Shown here piece by piece: positions 8,735-17,476 of a stretch of DNA of 64,000 nucleotides. Origin of the DNA: Caviibacter sp963550915 (GTDB lineage Bacteria > Fusobacteriota > Fusobacteriia > Fusobacteriales > Leptotrichiaceae); contig CAUVEB010000005.1 in NCBI GenBank assembly GCA_963550915.1, positions 54,043 through 118,042 of the forward strand, written 5' to 3'. Every line of letters starts with the position of its first letter. Within the stretch, counting starts at the first letter, position 1. The notes under the pieces are model-generated. The model searched no databases. It saw nothing but the letters and a program-made list of their open reading frames with translations, and was not told the origin of the DNA. A program made the translations under genes and the position numbers.

Positions 8735-10063
8735 CTACTTTTTATCAAAATATACTCTTGCTAATTCTTTTAAATCAAATACATCATTTATACCACAAAG
8801 TTCTCTTATTGAATGCATTGATAACATTGGTACTCCAAGGTCAACAGAATCAATATCAAGATGTCTTGCTGATAATGGACCTATTGTTGATCCGCCAATT
8901 TCATTTGAATTATTTACAAAGTATTGTAGTTTAATATCTGTATTATCTATTATTTGTTTTATTACTGCCATTGAGTATCCGTCTGATGTATATTTTTGGT
9001 TAACACTAAGTTTTAGTGCTATACCTTTATTCATTTCACATTGATTTGTTATATCAGATTTATTAAGATGTGATGGGTGTGCTATATGTCCGCCGTCTGA
9101 TGATAACATGAATGAAGAATTTAATATTCTTAGGTAATCTTGTCTAGTATACCCTAATGAACACACTATTCTTTCAATCATATTTGATAAATAGTTTGAA
9201 TCTGCACCTTGTTTTGTAGAACTTCCTATTTCTTCATTATCGAATCCTACAAACACATTTATTTGACCTGCATCATTTCCTGACTCTACAAGCCCTATAA
9301 CCCCTGCATAAACTGATAATAGATTATCTAGTCTTGGTGCTGACATCATTTCTTCATTAACTCCAACTAAACATCCTTTTTCTACAGGATATAGTAATAA
9401 GTCAAAATCTAATATATCACTAACTTTTAAGTTATATTTTTTTGCTATTAATTTTAATAAATAATTATCTTTTTCTAAATTTTCAGATACAAGAGATACT
9501 ATAGGAAGTAATTCTGCTTGCTTATCTATTTTGTGTCCTTCAACATTTACAGCTCTATTTTGGTGTATTGCAAGATTTGGTATTATCATAATAGGTTCTT
9601 CTATTTTTATAAGCATAGTTTTTGGCTTATATGTTTCATTACTTCTTAATATTACTCTTCCTGCAATTGAAAGTGGTCTATCAAACCAAGTTGATAATAT
9701 AGGTCCACCATAAACTTCTGTATTTAATCTTAGCATATTATTTGTTATAGTTGCTGGATTAGGTTTTATTCTAATACTTGGACTATCTGTATGTGAAGCA
9801 AAAACTTTAATTCCTTTTTCTAAATTAAGTTCATTTGCTATTGTAAATCCAATTATTGTTGTATTAGTTTTTTTTATGTAATATCTTCCACCTTGTTTTA
9901 AATTCCAATTTTTATTTGGTTCTAATCTTTCAAACCCATTTTCTTCTAATATTTGAGTACAATTTTGAATTACATGATATGCACTAGGGCTATCATCAAC
10001 AAACTCAATTACCTCTCTTGCAAATCCTTTTATTTCTAATTGTTTTAAACTATCTTTATTCAT
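8735..10063 (-). CDS. M18 family aminopeptidase
   Basis: Cytoplasmic di-metal aminopeptidase of the M18 (aspartyl/leucine aminopeptidase, DNPEP/LAP4) family, 442 residues. Metal-site motifs are in order: FASHTDSP near residue 90, GFDNEEIGSSTKQGADS with the paired catalytic Glu near 280, SSDGGHIAHPSH near 320 and LSMHSIRELCG near 415. Family members form large dodecamers that trim N-terminal residues, often acidic ones, from peptides. AAGGAGA lies before the ATG. The gene overlaps the M32 peptidase stop by eight bases and precedes potABC, so both peptidases and the importer appear to form one operon. Confidence 0.92.
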   Translation of the reverse strand: MNKDSLKQLEIKGFAREVIEFVDDSPSAYHVIQNCTQILEENGFERLEPNKNWNLKQGGRYYIKKTNTTIIGFTIANELNLEKGIKVFASHTDSPSIRIKPNPATITNNMLRLNTEVYGGPILSTWFDRPLSIAGRVILRSNETYKPKTMLIKIEEPIMIIPNLAIHQNRAVNVEGHKIDKQAELLPIVSLVSENLEKDNYLLKLIAKKYNLKVSDILDFDLLLYPVEKGCLVGVNEEMMSAPRLDNLLSVYAGVIGLVESGNDAGQINVFVGFDNEEIGSSTKQGADSNYLSNMIERIVCSLGYTRQDYLRILNSSFMLSSDGGHIAHPSHLNKSDITNQCEMNKGIALKLSVNQKYTSDGYSMAVIKQIIDNTDIKLQYFVNNSNEIGGSTIGPLSARHLDIDSVDLGVPMLSMHSIRELCGINDVFDLKELARVYFDKK

Positions 10064-11561
10064 GTTGGTCTCCTTTTATATCATAGAGTTTTATAAATTT
10101 ATTTTTTAAATAATCAATGTAGTAATTCGGATTAAATTTTTCTTGAGAACAACTATAAATAAGTTCATCAGGAGTTTTAGAACTTCCATATCTATGTATA
10201 GTTTTTTCTAAAAATTTATTTATCTTACTAAAATCACGTTCTCTTATTGCACTTGGAACATCTACTTCTTTAATCATTGCATTATACATTTGTGATGCAT
10301 AAGCACTTCCTATTGCATATGAAGGGAAATATCCAAATAGTCCGCCACTCCAATGTGAATCTTGTAATATTCCAATAGTATAGTTATTTGGTCTTATACC
10401 TAAATATTTTTCATACATATCATCCCACATATCAGATAATTTATCTACATTAATATCTGAACCTATCATTTCTTTTTCTAATTCATATCTTATTAATACA
10501 TGTATTGGATATGTAAGTTCATCTGCTTCTGTTCTTATAAAGCTTGCACTAACATCGTTTATAACAAGATGTAATTCTTCTTTTGTAAGCTCTATATCAA
10601 AATATTTTTTAAGAAGTTCATGTACTAAATATGAAAATTCTTCTTGTTTTCCTATAACATTTTCATAAAATCTTGATTGTGCTTCATGTATACCCATTGT
10701 TGAACCACCAGCAAGTATTCTTGTTTTATCATATTCATCTGATACTTGTTGTTCATATATTGCATGCCCTACTTCATGTACTGTTGAATATATAGCAGAT
10801 AGTATGTCGTTTTCATAATAATGAATAGTTATTCTTACATCTTTATTATTCATATTAGTTGTAAATGGATGTTCACTTTCACTTATTACACCTTTTTCTA
10901 AGTCAAATCCTAAAATCTTAGCTAATTCAAAGCATAATTTCTTTTGTGTATCAACATCATATTTTCTACTATTTAATTTTTCTTTTAATGTTGTTACTTT
11001 TTCACCTTTATTCTTTAATACTGTTTTAATAAATGGAGAAAGTTCTTCTTTTAAAAGATTGAAAAATTCATCAGCCGTTTTAACATTAAGACCATCTTCA
11101 AAATCGTCTAGTAATACATCATATGGGTGATTTTCATAGCCACGATAGTTTATGAATTTTTTATTTGTTTCTATTAATTTTTTTAGATATGGTTTAAATA
11201 TTTCATATTTATTTTCATTTTTTGCTATTTCCCAGTTATGAGCTGCTTTTGATACTAAAGCATTGTATTCTGAATATTCATCAACTGGTATTTTACTCAT
11301 TTTTTCAAAAACATTTTTCTTTAATTTTGCTACAACTTTTTTGTCAATTTCTGATAATTCATTAGTGTCTATTGAATATAGAAGTTCTTTAAACTCAGGG
11401 TTTACAAAATTTAAGTATGAAAGTTCTGATAATACCTCCATAGTATTTGATATTCCCTCTATTGCAAGTTTTGGTGCTTGTGTTTCAAGGTCAAAACTAA
11501 GTAAATTCATCGCATGATTAAAAGCACTATCCTTTTTTATATATTCATATATTCTTTTCAT
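10056..11561 (-). CDS. M32 family metallocarboxypeptidase (carboxypeptidase Taq type)
   Basis: Zinc carboxypeptidase removing C-terminal residues from peptides, probably cytoplasmic, 501 residues, the usual size for this family. The zinc motif HEVGH lies near residues 261-265 with the third ligand in HEAQSRFYEN about 30 residues later. The C-terminal block IRPNNYTIGILQDSHWSGGLFGYFPSYA, seen here in pieces, is characteristic of M32. The ATG at 11561 follows AGGAGGA. It is the first gene of the peptidase-potABC cluster and is probably responsible, with the M18 enzyme, for using peptides as nutrients. Confidence 0.93.
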   Translation of the reverse strand: MKRIYEYIKKDSAFNHAMNLLSFDLETQAPKLAIEGISNTMEVLSELSYLNFVNPEFKELLYSIDTNELSEIDKKVVAKLKKNVFEKMSKIPVDEYSEYNALVSKAAHNWEIAKNENKYEIFKPYLKKLIETNKKFINYRGYENHPYDVLLDDFEDGLNVKTADEFFNLLKEELSPFIKTVLKNKGEKVTTLKEKLNSRKYDVDTQKKLCFELAKILGFDLEKGVISESEHPFTTNMNNKDVRITIHYYENDILSAIYSTVHEVGHAIYEQQVSDEYDKTRILAGGSTMGIHEAQSRFYENVIGKQEEFSYLVHELLKKYFDIELTKEELHLVINDVSASFIRTEADELTYPIHVLIRYELEKEMIGSDINVDKLSDMWDDMYEKYLGIRPNNYTIGILQDSHWSGGLFGYFPSYAIGSAYASQMYNAMIKEVDVPSAIRERDFSKINKFLEKTIHRYGSSKTPDELIYSCSQEKFNPNYYIDYLKNKFIKLYDIKGDQHE

Positions 11562-11605
11562 TATCTATCCTCCTCATATTAAAACAAAATCAATAAAAAA
11601 TATTT

Positions 11606-11830
11606 TTAAATTTTATTTGTTTTTTCATTTAAATTTTTATCAACAACTTTAGCACAATATATTTCTGTATATCCACATACTACACATATTTTAAGATAAA
11701 ACAGCTCTGTTTGATGTAGTTGTAATAAATTAATTAAATTAGCTTTATTTTCCACATCTTTTGTAGGTATATATACATTTTTTAAATAATGTTCTTTATT
11801 TGAACACTTAATACACTTTGACATTATCAT
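11606..11830 (-). CDS. Small zinc-ribbon protein
   Basis: A 74-residue protein with two CxxC knuckles, CIKC near the N-terminus and CVVCGYTEIY near residue 53, typical of small zinc-ribbon proteins often annotated as nucleic-acid-binding; the actual function is unknown. Several in-frame ATGs exist. The AAGGG at 11840-11844 best fits the ATG at 11828-11830, nine bases away, rather than the one at 11839 that touches it. It follows the RNase HII gene after about 20 bases and may be the last gene of the long obg-rnhB cluster. Confidence 0.75.
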   Translation of the reverse strand: MIMSKCIKCSNKEHYLKNVYIPTKDVENKANLINLLQLHQTELFYLKICVVCGYTEIYCAKVVDKNLNEKTNKI

Positions 11831-11851
11831 AAATATCATCCCTTGTTATAT

Positions 11852-12430
11852 CTATTTTAAAATTTTCTTTAAAAAAGTTTTTCTATGTATGGGTAATATT
11901 CCATATTTCTCTATTGCTTCGTAGTGTTTTTTTGTTCCATATCCCTTATGTAATGCAATTCCATATTCTTTATATATCTTATCATATTCATACATCATCT
12001 TATCTCTTGTAACCTTAGCTATTATAGAGGCTAATGCAATACTTAGATTTTTGCTGTCTCCCTTTACTAAGTATTCTTGCTTACCTTTATATTGTTTTAT
12101 AAGCTTATTTCCGTCTACAACAACTAATTTATCACTTATATTTAAATTTTCTAATGCTCTATTCATTGCTAAAAAAGTTGCATTTAATATATTAATCTCG
12201 TCTATTTCTTTTTCAGATGCTACTCCTATACCATATTTTATACTATCTGAACTAATTAGCTTATCGTATATTAATTCTCTTTTTTTCTCGCTTAATTTTT
12301 TTGAGTCATTGACCATTTCAAATATATCATCATCTATTTTATTAATATATACTGCACAAGCAACTACAGAACCTAAAAGAGGCCCTCTTCCTGCTTCATC
12401 TACTCCAATATTATCATTATATTCTAGCAT
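11852..12430 (-). CDS. rnhB: Ribonuclease HII
   Basis: Endonuclease that cleaves RNA in RNA/DNA hybrids and at single ribonucleotides in DNA. The 192-residue product has the N-terminal motif GVDEAGRGPLLGSVV with the catalytic Asp-Glu at residues 11-12, DSKKLSEKKR, the third acidic residue in VVVDGNKL, and ASIIAKVTRDKMM. It ends at the short helix typical of bacterial RnhB. The ATG overlaps the end of the pseudouridine synthase gene by 14 bases with no strong Shine-Dalgarno, so translation is probably coupled to the upstream gene. Confidence 0.95.
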   Translation of the reverse strand: MLEYNDNIGVDEAGRGPLLGSVVACAVYINKIDDDIFEMVNDSKKLSEKKRELIYDKLISSDSIKYGIGVASEKEIDEINILNATFLAMNRALENLNISDKLVVVDGNKLIKQYKGKQEYLVKGDSKNLSIALASIIAKVTRDKMMYEYDKIYKEYGIALHKGYGTKKHYEAIEKYGILPIHRKTFLKKILK

Positions 12431-13316
12431 AATCTAAATCTAACCCCATTTTTTTAATATTTTCTTTCATATCATCTGGAATATCACAAACTATTTTCAT
12501 ATGTTTGGCGTTTATAGGGTGTGTAAATTCTAACATATATGAATGTAATTGTTGCCTTAATATATTATCTTTTCTTCCATATACATGATCCCCGGCTAAA
12601 GGGTGATTTAATTTTTTTGAATGTACCCTTATTTGATGAGTTCTACCTGTTAGTATATTAACTTTAACTAATGAGTATCTATCATTACAACTAAGCGTTG
12701 TAAATATGCTAATTGCTAACTTTGGATTACTTGTATTCTCACTAATTATAGTCCTATCTTTTTTATCTCTGCCTATATATGTACTTATTTTATGATTATT
12801 CTTATCGTATTTACCTCTTAGAATTGCAATATATGTCTTTTGTATTTCATGCTCTTTAAACATATGTTCTAATTTTTCATGTACTTCATTTGTTTTCGCT
12901 ATTATTATTAGCCCTGTTGTATCTTTATCTAATCTATGAACTATACCGTTTCTATTTTCATATTTATCAGATAATGTATCAAAATGATGTAAAAGAGCAT
13001 TTACTAATGTATTTTCTTTAGTAGTTATACTTGGATGCACCACCATATCATATGACTTATTTATCACAGCAATATACTCGTCTTCATAGACTATATCAAT
13101 TGGTATGTCTTGTGGGATTAAAATAATTTCATCATTTTTTTCATTAAGTTCAAATTCTATAATATCATTTTCTTTAAGTTTGTATGAACTTTTAATAATT
13201 TTACCATTACAGCTAATATCTACGTTATCTAAACTTGATCTTGAAATATTTAGTATTTTAGATAAAACCTTATCTACTCTTTCACCCTCATATTCCTTAT
13301 CTATAGATATTTTCAT
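12417..13316 (-). CDS. RluD-family 23S rRNA pseudouridine synthase
   Basis: Converts uridine to pseudouridine in structured RNA, most likely 23S rRNA. The 299-residue protein has an N-terminal S4 RNA-binding domain (VDKVLSKILNISRSSLDN) and a catalytic domain with the signature NGIVHRLDKDTTGLIIIAKT, whose Asp is the nucleophile, plus LTGRTHQIRVHSKKLNHPLAGDHVYG in its later part. The start was placed at 13316: AGGAG at 13323-13327 lies 6 bases upstream, whereas an earlier ATG at 13337 has none. The exact paralogue (RluC, RluD or YtzG type) cannot be decided. Confidence 0.92.
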   Translation of the reverse strand: MKISIDKEYEGERVDKVLSKILNISRSSLDNVDISCNGKIIKSSYKLKENDIIEFELNEKNDEIILIPQDIPIDIVYEDEYIAVINKSYDMVVHPSITTKENTLVNALLHHFDTLSDKYENRNGIVHRLDKDTTGLIIIAKTNEVHEKLEHMFKEHEIQKTYIAILRGKYDKNNHKISTYIGRDKKDRTIISENTSNPKLAISIFTTLSCNDRYSLVKVNILTGRTHQIRVHSKKLNHPLAGDHVYGRKDNILRQQLHSYMLEFTHPINAKHMKIVCDIPDDMKENIKKMGLDLDYARI

Positions 13317-13317
13317 T

Positions 13318-13743
13318 TTAACTCCTATCATCTGCATCTTGAAATAGTTTCATATATTTATTTTGAGCTTCACTATGATGTAATCTTATTAAATTTGCAA
13401 GTTCTATATCTATATCTTTTAACTTTTCATATCCAAGATATGGATGTTCTCTTAATATAGTTTTAAACCTAAGTTTATGTAATACTCTTATTAAAAAAGA
13501 AATATTATGTTTACCGCAATCATGAAGTAGTGCTAGTTTTAGATAAATTTTTGGTACATTATGAATTCTCAACTTTTCATATACATTAAAACTATGGTAT
13601 TTATCATAGCTTGACATATTATAGAAAATTAATTTTTCAGCATCATTTAAGATGCTTGTTGCTTTTTCTATTTCTTTATCATTTAATTTATGAAAATAGT
13701 AATCATTAAATTTTCTTATACAATATCTAAAAATATTAATCAT
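13318..13743 (-). CDS. HD-domain metal-dependent phosphohydrolase
   Basis: Small 141-residue HD-domain protein. Putative metal ligands appear in order: His in YDKYHSFNV, the paired LLHDCGK, His in REHPYLGY, His in IRLHHSE and a late acidic pair in FQDADDRS. Such proteins hydrolyse phosphomonoesters or phosphodiesters of nucleotides, but the substrate is unknown. It overlaps the HAD phosphatase gene by eight bases and ends two bases before the rluD-like ATG. Translational coupling through the whole HAD-HD-rluD stretch is likely. Confidence 0.8.
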   Translation of the reverse strand: MINIFRYCIRKFNDYYFHKLNDKEIEKATSILNDAEKLIFYNMSSYDKYHSFNVYEKLRIHNVPKIYLKLALLHDCGKHNISFLIRVLHKLRFKTILREHPYLGYEKLKDIDIELANLIRLHHSEAQNKYMKLFQDADDRS

Positions 13744-14383
13744 ATAGCCTCTTTATTATTTCATCTACATTTGCTACTTCATGCTCTTTGTATCTATTTT
13801 TCTTATCATAGCCCCAACTACAGTGTATATATCTGACATCTGCATTTTTAGCAGTTTCATAGTCAACATTCATATCACCTATGAAAAGTACTCTACTTTT
13901 ATCATATTTGTTATCATCTATTATCTTATTCATACCATATGGGTTTGGCTTATTTGGATACTCATTTTCTCTACTTGCACCTATTACATAGTCAAAGTGC
14001 CATTTTGATAAAATTGTTTTTGTATGGTTTAGTGCAAATATATGATCTTTATTTGTTACAATTCCAATTTTAATTTTATTTGTAGTTAAAAAATCAAGTA
14101 GTTTATCAATACCTTTATATAGACTAATATCATGTAGCATATGTTTTTCATACACTTTCATTACCTTTGATACAAAATAGTTCTTATCTTCTTTTATATT
14201 TTGTAGTTTATTAATCCTATCAAATAATACGTAAAATCCTCCACCTACAAAGTCGCTATATTTTGATACTTCATAAGTTTCATATCCTAGTTCTTTTAAA
14301 ACTGTATTAAAGGCATAAGCTATAGCTGGTATTGAATTCACAAGTGTTCCATCTAAATCAAACAAGACAACATCTACATTCAT
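13736..14383 (-). CDS. HAD-superfamily phosphatase (phosphoglycolate phosphatase-like)
   Basis: Cytoplasmic HAD hydrolase of 215 residues. Motif I is FDLDGTLVNS with the nucleophilic Asp near residue 8, motif II is IGIVTNK near 115, and motif IV is FIGDMNVDYETAKNA near 170. A helical cap lies between motifs I and II, as in Gph/PpaX-type enzymes. The substrate is not predictable. CAGGAGA lies before the ATG. The start overlaps the end of the upstream hypothetical gene by 26 bases and the stop overlaps the HD gene, so it sits inside a tightly packed operon. Confidence 0.85.
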   Translation of the reverse strand: MNVDVVLFDLDGTLVNSIPAIAYAFNTVLKELGYETYEVSKYSDFVGGGFYVLFDRINKLQNIKEDKNYFVSKVMKVYEKHMLHDISLYKGIDKLLDFLTTNKIKIGIVTNKDHIFALNHTKTILSKWHFDYVIGASRENEYPNKPNPYGMNKIIDDNKYDKSRVLFIGDMNVDYETAKNADVRYIHCSWGYDKKNRYKEHEVANVDEIIKRLYD

Positions 14384-15104
14384 CGTGTACTTCTCCTGTA
14401 ATTATTTGTTCTAGAAATCTTACTATACCTCTTCTACCATATTGATTAAATTTATATGGTGCATATGAGTCTAGAACTTCTACATAATTTTTAGCAAATA
14501 ATTCATACACATATTCGTCAAAGAAAAAAGCTTTTTCTAAGTCTTCATTCTTTACATTTTGAGATATAAAGTCTATATATTTTTTCATATCTGTATTTTC
14601 TTGCATTAACTCTAACATAAGTTCAACATTCATAGCACTTTGCAAATTTTGATCTAATTCTTCCATTACTTCTTTTAACTCTTTTGTAATTGACATTACT
14701 CCAAGTTCTTCAAGTGTAGATATCTCATTTTCAAATATTACATTATCACAATGAAATTCATCATTTCTTAAAACTAAATAAATATCTCCTTTGTATTCAT
14801 ATTTACTTATTTTATTATATCTTCCTTGTATATCATTTAAAAAATCTGAATATCCATTTATCCAACTATTTTCTATAATACCACTAATTTCAGTTAGCAT
14901 AGTTTCGTTAGTGCTTGATAATCTTATTACAGGTAAGGGATATTTTAGTATTTCAACTTTTACATCATTATAATTTTTAAAATGCAATTTTGTGCTTACT
15001 TCTGCTTTAAATAAAGGATAAACTCTATCTTTACTATATACTGCATTTTCAACAAGTTCAAAATCAACATAATCACTTTTATATATATATTTTATATCAT
15101 TCAT
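14358..15104 (-). CDS. Hypothetical protein, 248 residues
   Basis: I do not recognise this product. It is soluble, without signal peptide or membrane segment, and strongly acidic in the middle (TKELKEVMEELDQNLQ near residue 140), probably helical there. It ends with an unusual Cys cluster, ECRCCLV. The N-terminal half looks like mixed alpha/beta. It lies between hsdS and the HAD phosphatase with a 15-base gap upstream and a 26-base overlap downstream, so it is translated as part of the operon. Length and packing make it a real gene; the function is unknown. Confidence 0.7.
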   Translation of the reverse strand: MNDIKYIYKSDYVDFELVENAVYSKDRVYPLFKAEVSTKLHFKNYNDVKVEILKYPLPVIRLSSTNETMLTEISGIIENSWINGYSDFLNDIQGRYNKISKYEYKGDIYLVLRNDEFHCDNVIFENEISTLEELGVMSITKELKEVMEELDQNLQSAMNVELMLELMQENTDMKKYIDFISQNVKNEDLEKAFFFDEYVYELFAKNYVEVLDSYAPYKFNQYGRRGIVRFLEQIITGEVHDECRCCLV

Positions 15105-15119
15105 ATTTAACCTTTCATA

Positions 15120-16298
15120 CTATGACAATTTTCTAAATGTAAGTAATCTTCTTTTTTGTGTTTCATATTGTATTAAATGTTTTTCAAGATCTTTTGATAA
15201 CTTTTTAGCTAAATTAATATATTTCTTATCAATTTTATCTAGCTCAGATATAATACTTGATTGTTTATCAAGTGGTATTATTGGTATATTTAAAGCTTTT
15301 ATTACATTTACTCCAATATTTTTTGCATTTTTTGCTAAAATACTATTATTAATAGAATTTATAATAGAATTAGTACATAGGATATAGTATAAAAATTCTG
15401 CTTTAAAAGTCTTGTCAAAATCACTTATCAAAATCAGAGTATCATTAATATATCCTTCAATTTTCATAATATACGGTTTATTATAGTCTATAGAATTAGA
15501 GATTATTATAGTGCCAATTTTTGCAAGTTTTGATTTTTTTGAACCTTCTATTGATATTTTTTCCTTTGTTATAGTTACATATTTATTTTTTTTGTTTATA
15601 TCACTACTTTTTACATAATTAAATGAATTAAGATCATTTGTTATATATTTTGATAAAGGTCTTGGTGTTTCTCCCTTACATATTGTTGCTACATCATTTA
15701 ATTTTACATACGTATCCTTATCATCAAACATTAACAATTTTTGTTGCTTTTCTCTACATTTAACTTCTAAAAATTCTAACTCTTTTTCTATTGATTTTTC
15801 ATATTCTATTTTTTCTATAGTTAATTTATCAATGGCATTTATTATTTCTTCTTGTATTTCCATTGGTGGTATAGCTGTTATTACATTATCAATTACATTT
15901 TTTTGTAAAATTGTTGTCTTAGTATTTGATTTTAGCAAATCTATAAATTCTTGTTCTTTATTTTTTAAGTAATAATAAAGATATTTTGGACTTATATTTT
16001 CATCTTCAATTTCAATATAATAAGCGTTTGCTCCACACCAAAAACTATCATTAACGTACGAAACAGTTCCAGCTTGTAGTCCTTTAGATATTACAGTTAT
16101 AGCATTTGTAGCATTAAATTTATCACTATATACTAAATCATTTACTTTATCATGAAGTATAGGATATTTCCCATTTTCTTTTATATCTTCATCTAAAATT
16201 TGATAACCTTTTTTTACAATGCATATATTTGATAATTCTTGATGTTTAATCCCTTTAGGGCATAACTGCATTAATAATTCTTGTATTTGTTTTTTCAT
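15120..16298 (-). CDS. hsdS: Type I restriction-modification specificity subunit HsdS (orphan)
   Basis: HsdS recognises the two half-sites of a type I restriction-modification target and holds the methyltransferase and nuclease subunits. The 392-residue protein keeps the full two-fold layout: first target-recognition domain (about 15-160) starting from LCPKGIKHQELSNI, a conserved helical spacer with IPPMEIQEEIINAIDKL, a second recognition domain (about 200-345) and a closing helix with IPLDKQSSIISELDKI and ending ETQKRRLLTF. No hsdM or hsdR is adjacent. It lies eight bases after a ROK regulator and 15 bases before a hypothetical gene in a housekeeping cluster. It appears intact. Confidence 0.9.
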   Translation of the reverse strand: MKKQIQELLMQLCPKGIKHQELSNICIVKKGYQILDEDIKENGKYPILHDKVNDLVYSDKFNATNAITVISKGLQAGTVSYVNDSFWCGANAYYIEIEDENISPKYLYYYLKNKEQEFIDLLKSNTKTTILQKNVIDNVITAIPPMEIQEEIINAIDKLTIEKIEYEKSIEKELEFLEVKCREKQQKLLMFDDKDTYVKLNDVATICKGETPRPLSKYITNDLNSFNYVKSSDINKKNKYVTITKEKISIEGSKKSKLAKIGTIIISNSIDYNKPYIMKIEGYINDTLILISDFDKTFKAEFLYYILCTNSIINSINNSILAKNAKNIGVNVIKALNIPIIPLDKQSSIISELDKIDKKYINLAKKLSKDLEKHLIQYETQKRRLLTFRKLS

Positions 16299-16306
16299 TT
16301 TTTTCC

Positions 16307-17464
16307 TTATTTAATTAATTTTCTACCTGAGAATAGATTTGATATTACAAGTGATACAGAACCTAACTTCTCTATATCTGTACCTAGTCTTGATAATCTT
16401 ACTATTGTTTTATGTTGTATTTCATCAGATAATGAATTATTAATTCCATTTTGTAATTCTGTAGTTAAAACTGTACTTGTGTTTAAAATTTCACCTGCAA
16501 GTATAACATTTCCTATATCTGATATGTTTAAAACATTTCCTAAAACCATACCAACCTTGTATCCTAGTTCAGATATAACAGACTTATATGGTTCTACAGA
16601 TTCATTTGCAAGTCTATGTATTTCAGTTATTGATGTATCATATTCAATATGCTCATCTTCATTTGGTATTCTTTCATTAATTTTATCTATTATATTAATA
16701 TTCATACATTCTGCTTCAAGTGAATTTTTTGCTATAACTCCTCCAAGAGATGATGTTATATGCCCTATTTCACCAGCTGCATAATGCACTCCTCTTAAAA
16801 TATTGCCGTCTATAAGAAATGATGAACCTATACCATTATTTAAATAAACAAGTATAGCATTAGTTATTTTATCTCCTTTAGAGAATATATTTTCAGCTTT
16901 TAACATTGCTTTAACATTATTATCAACTATAACTTGTACATTAAACATATCTTGAATATAGTCTTGTAATCTTAGATTCTTGTCTTTAAAGCTTTTTGAA
17001 CTTTTAACTATACCTAAATCATAATCAACTATACCTGTTACAGAAACACCAACTCCAACTATATTTTTTGCTCCATGTTTTTCAATATTAGTTGTAAGTT
17101 CATCTATTAATATTTTAATTAATTTATCTTTTAATTTATTATATTGATAGTTTCTTCTTCTTGTTTCTATAATTTCTCCGTCTAAATAAGTAACAGTAGT
17201 ATCAATATAGTCAAGTGCAATATTAACACCTATTATCTTCTTATATTCCTTGTTTAGCTTTATAGCCATTCTAGGTCTTCCACCTTCTGACTTTAAAACT
17301 TCATCTTCGTTTAATAAAAGTTTTTTTGCTTGTAATTTTCTTATTATCTTTGATACAGCAGGAGGTGATACATCTAGTATTTTTGAAAGTTCTATCCTAC
17401 TCATTGTATCTGATGATGAAATCATTTCAAGTGTAATATAGTCATTTAAATTTAGTTTTTTCAT
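16307..17464 (-). CDS. ROK-family transcriptional regulator (NagC/XylR type)
   Basis: DNA-binding sugar-responsive repressor, 385 residues. The N-terminal winged helix includes SRIELSKILDVSPPAVSKIIRKL (residues about 22-44), and a ROK fold follows with GVGVSVTGIVDY, VDNNVKAMLKAE and AAGEIGHITSS. The zinc cluster usual after GHI (CxCGxxGCxE) is absent; the segment reads LGGVIAKNSLEAECMN. The protein therefore probably lacks structural zinc. The kinase catalytic Asp motif is also not present, in line with a regulator. It sits 12 bases after udk and directly before hsdS. Its targets are unknown. Confidence 0.88.
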   Translation of the reverse strand: MKKLNLNDYITLEMISSSDTMSRIELSKILDVSPPAVSKIIRKLQAKKLLLNEDEVLKSEGGRPRMAIKLNKEYKKIIGVNIALDYIDTTVTYLDGEIIETRRRNYQYNKLKDKLIKILIDELTTNIEKHGAKNIVGVGVSVTGIVDYDLGIVKSSKSFKDKNLRLQDYIQDMFNVQVIVDNNVKAMLKAENIFSKGDKITNAILVYLNNGIGSSFLIDGNILRGVHYAAGEIGHITSSLGGVIAKNSLEAECMNINIIDKINERIPNEDEHIEYDTSITEIHRLANESVEPYKSVISELGYKVGMVLGNVLNISDIGNVILAGEILNTSTVLTTELQNGINNSLSDEIQHKTIVRLSRLGTDIEKLGSVSLVISNLFSGRKLIK

Positions 17465-17476
17465 ATCTTAAATCTC

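Noticed and set aside
15120..16298. Phase-variable hsdS inverted repeats or a second partial hsdS
   Set aside because: No second recognition-domain copy or inverted repeat was recognised nearby by eye.
16281..16784. Plus-strand open frame opposite the ROK regulator
   Set aside because: Complement of a regulator with complete motifs; composition is that of a shadow frame.
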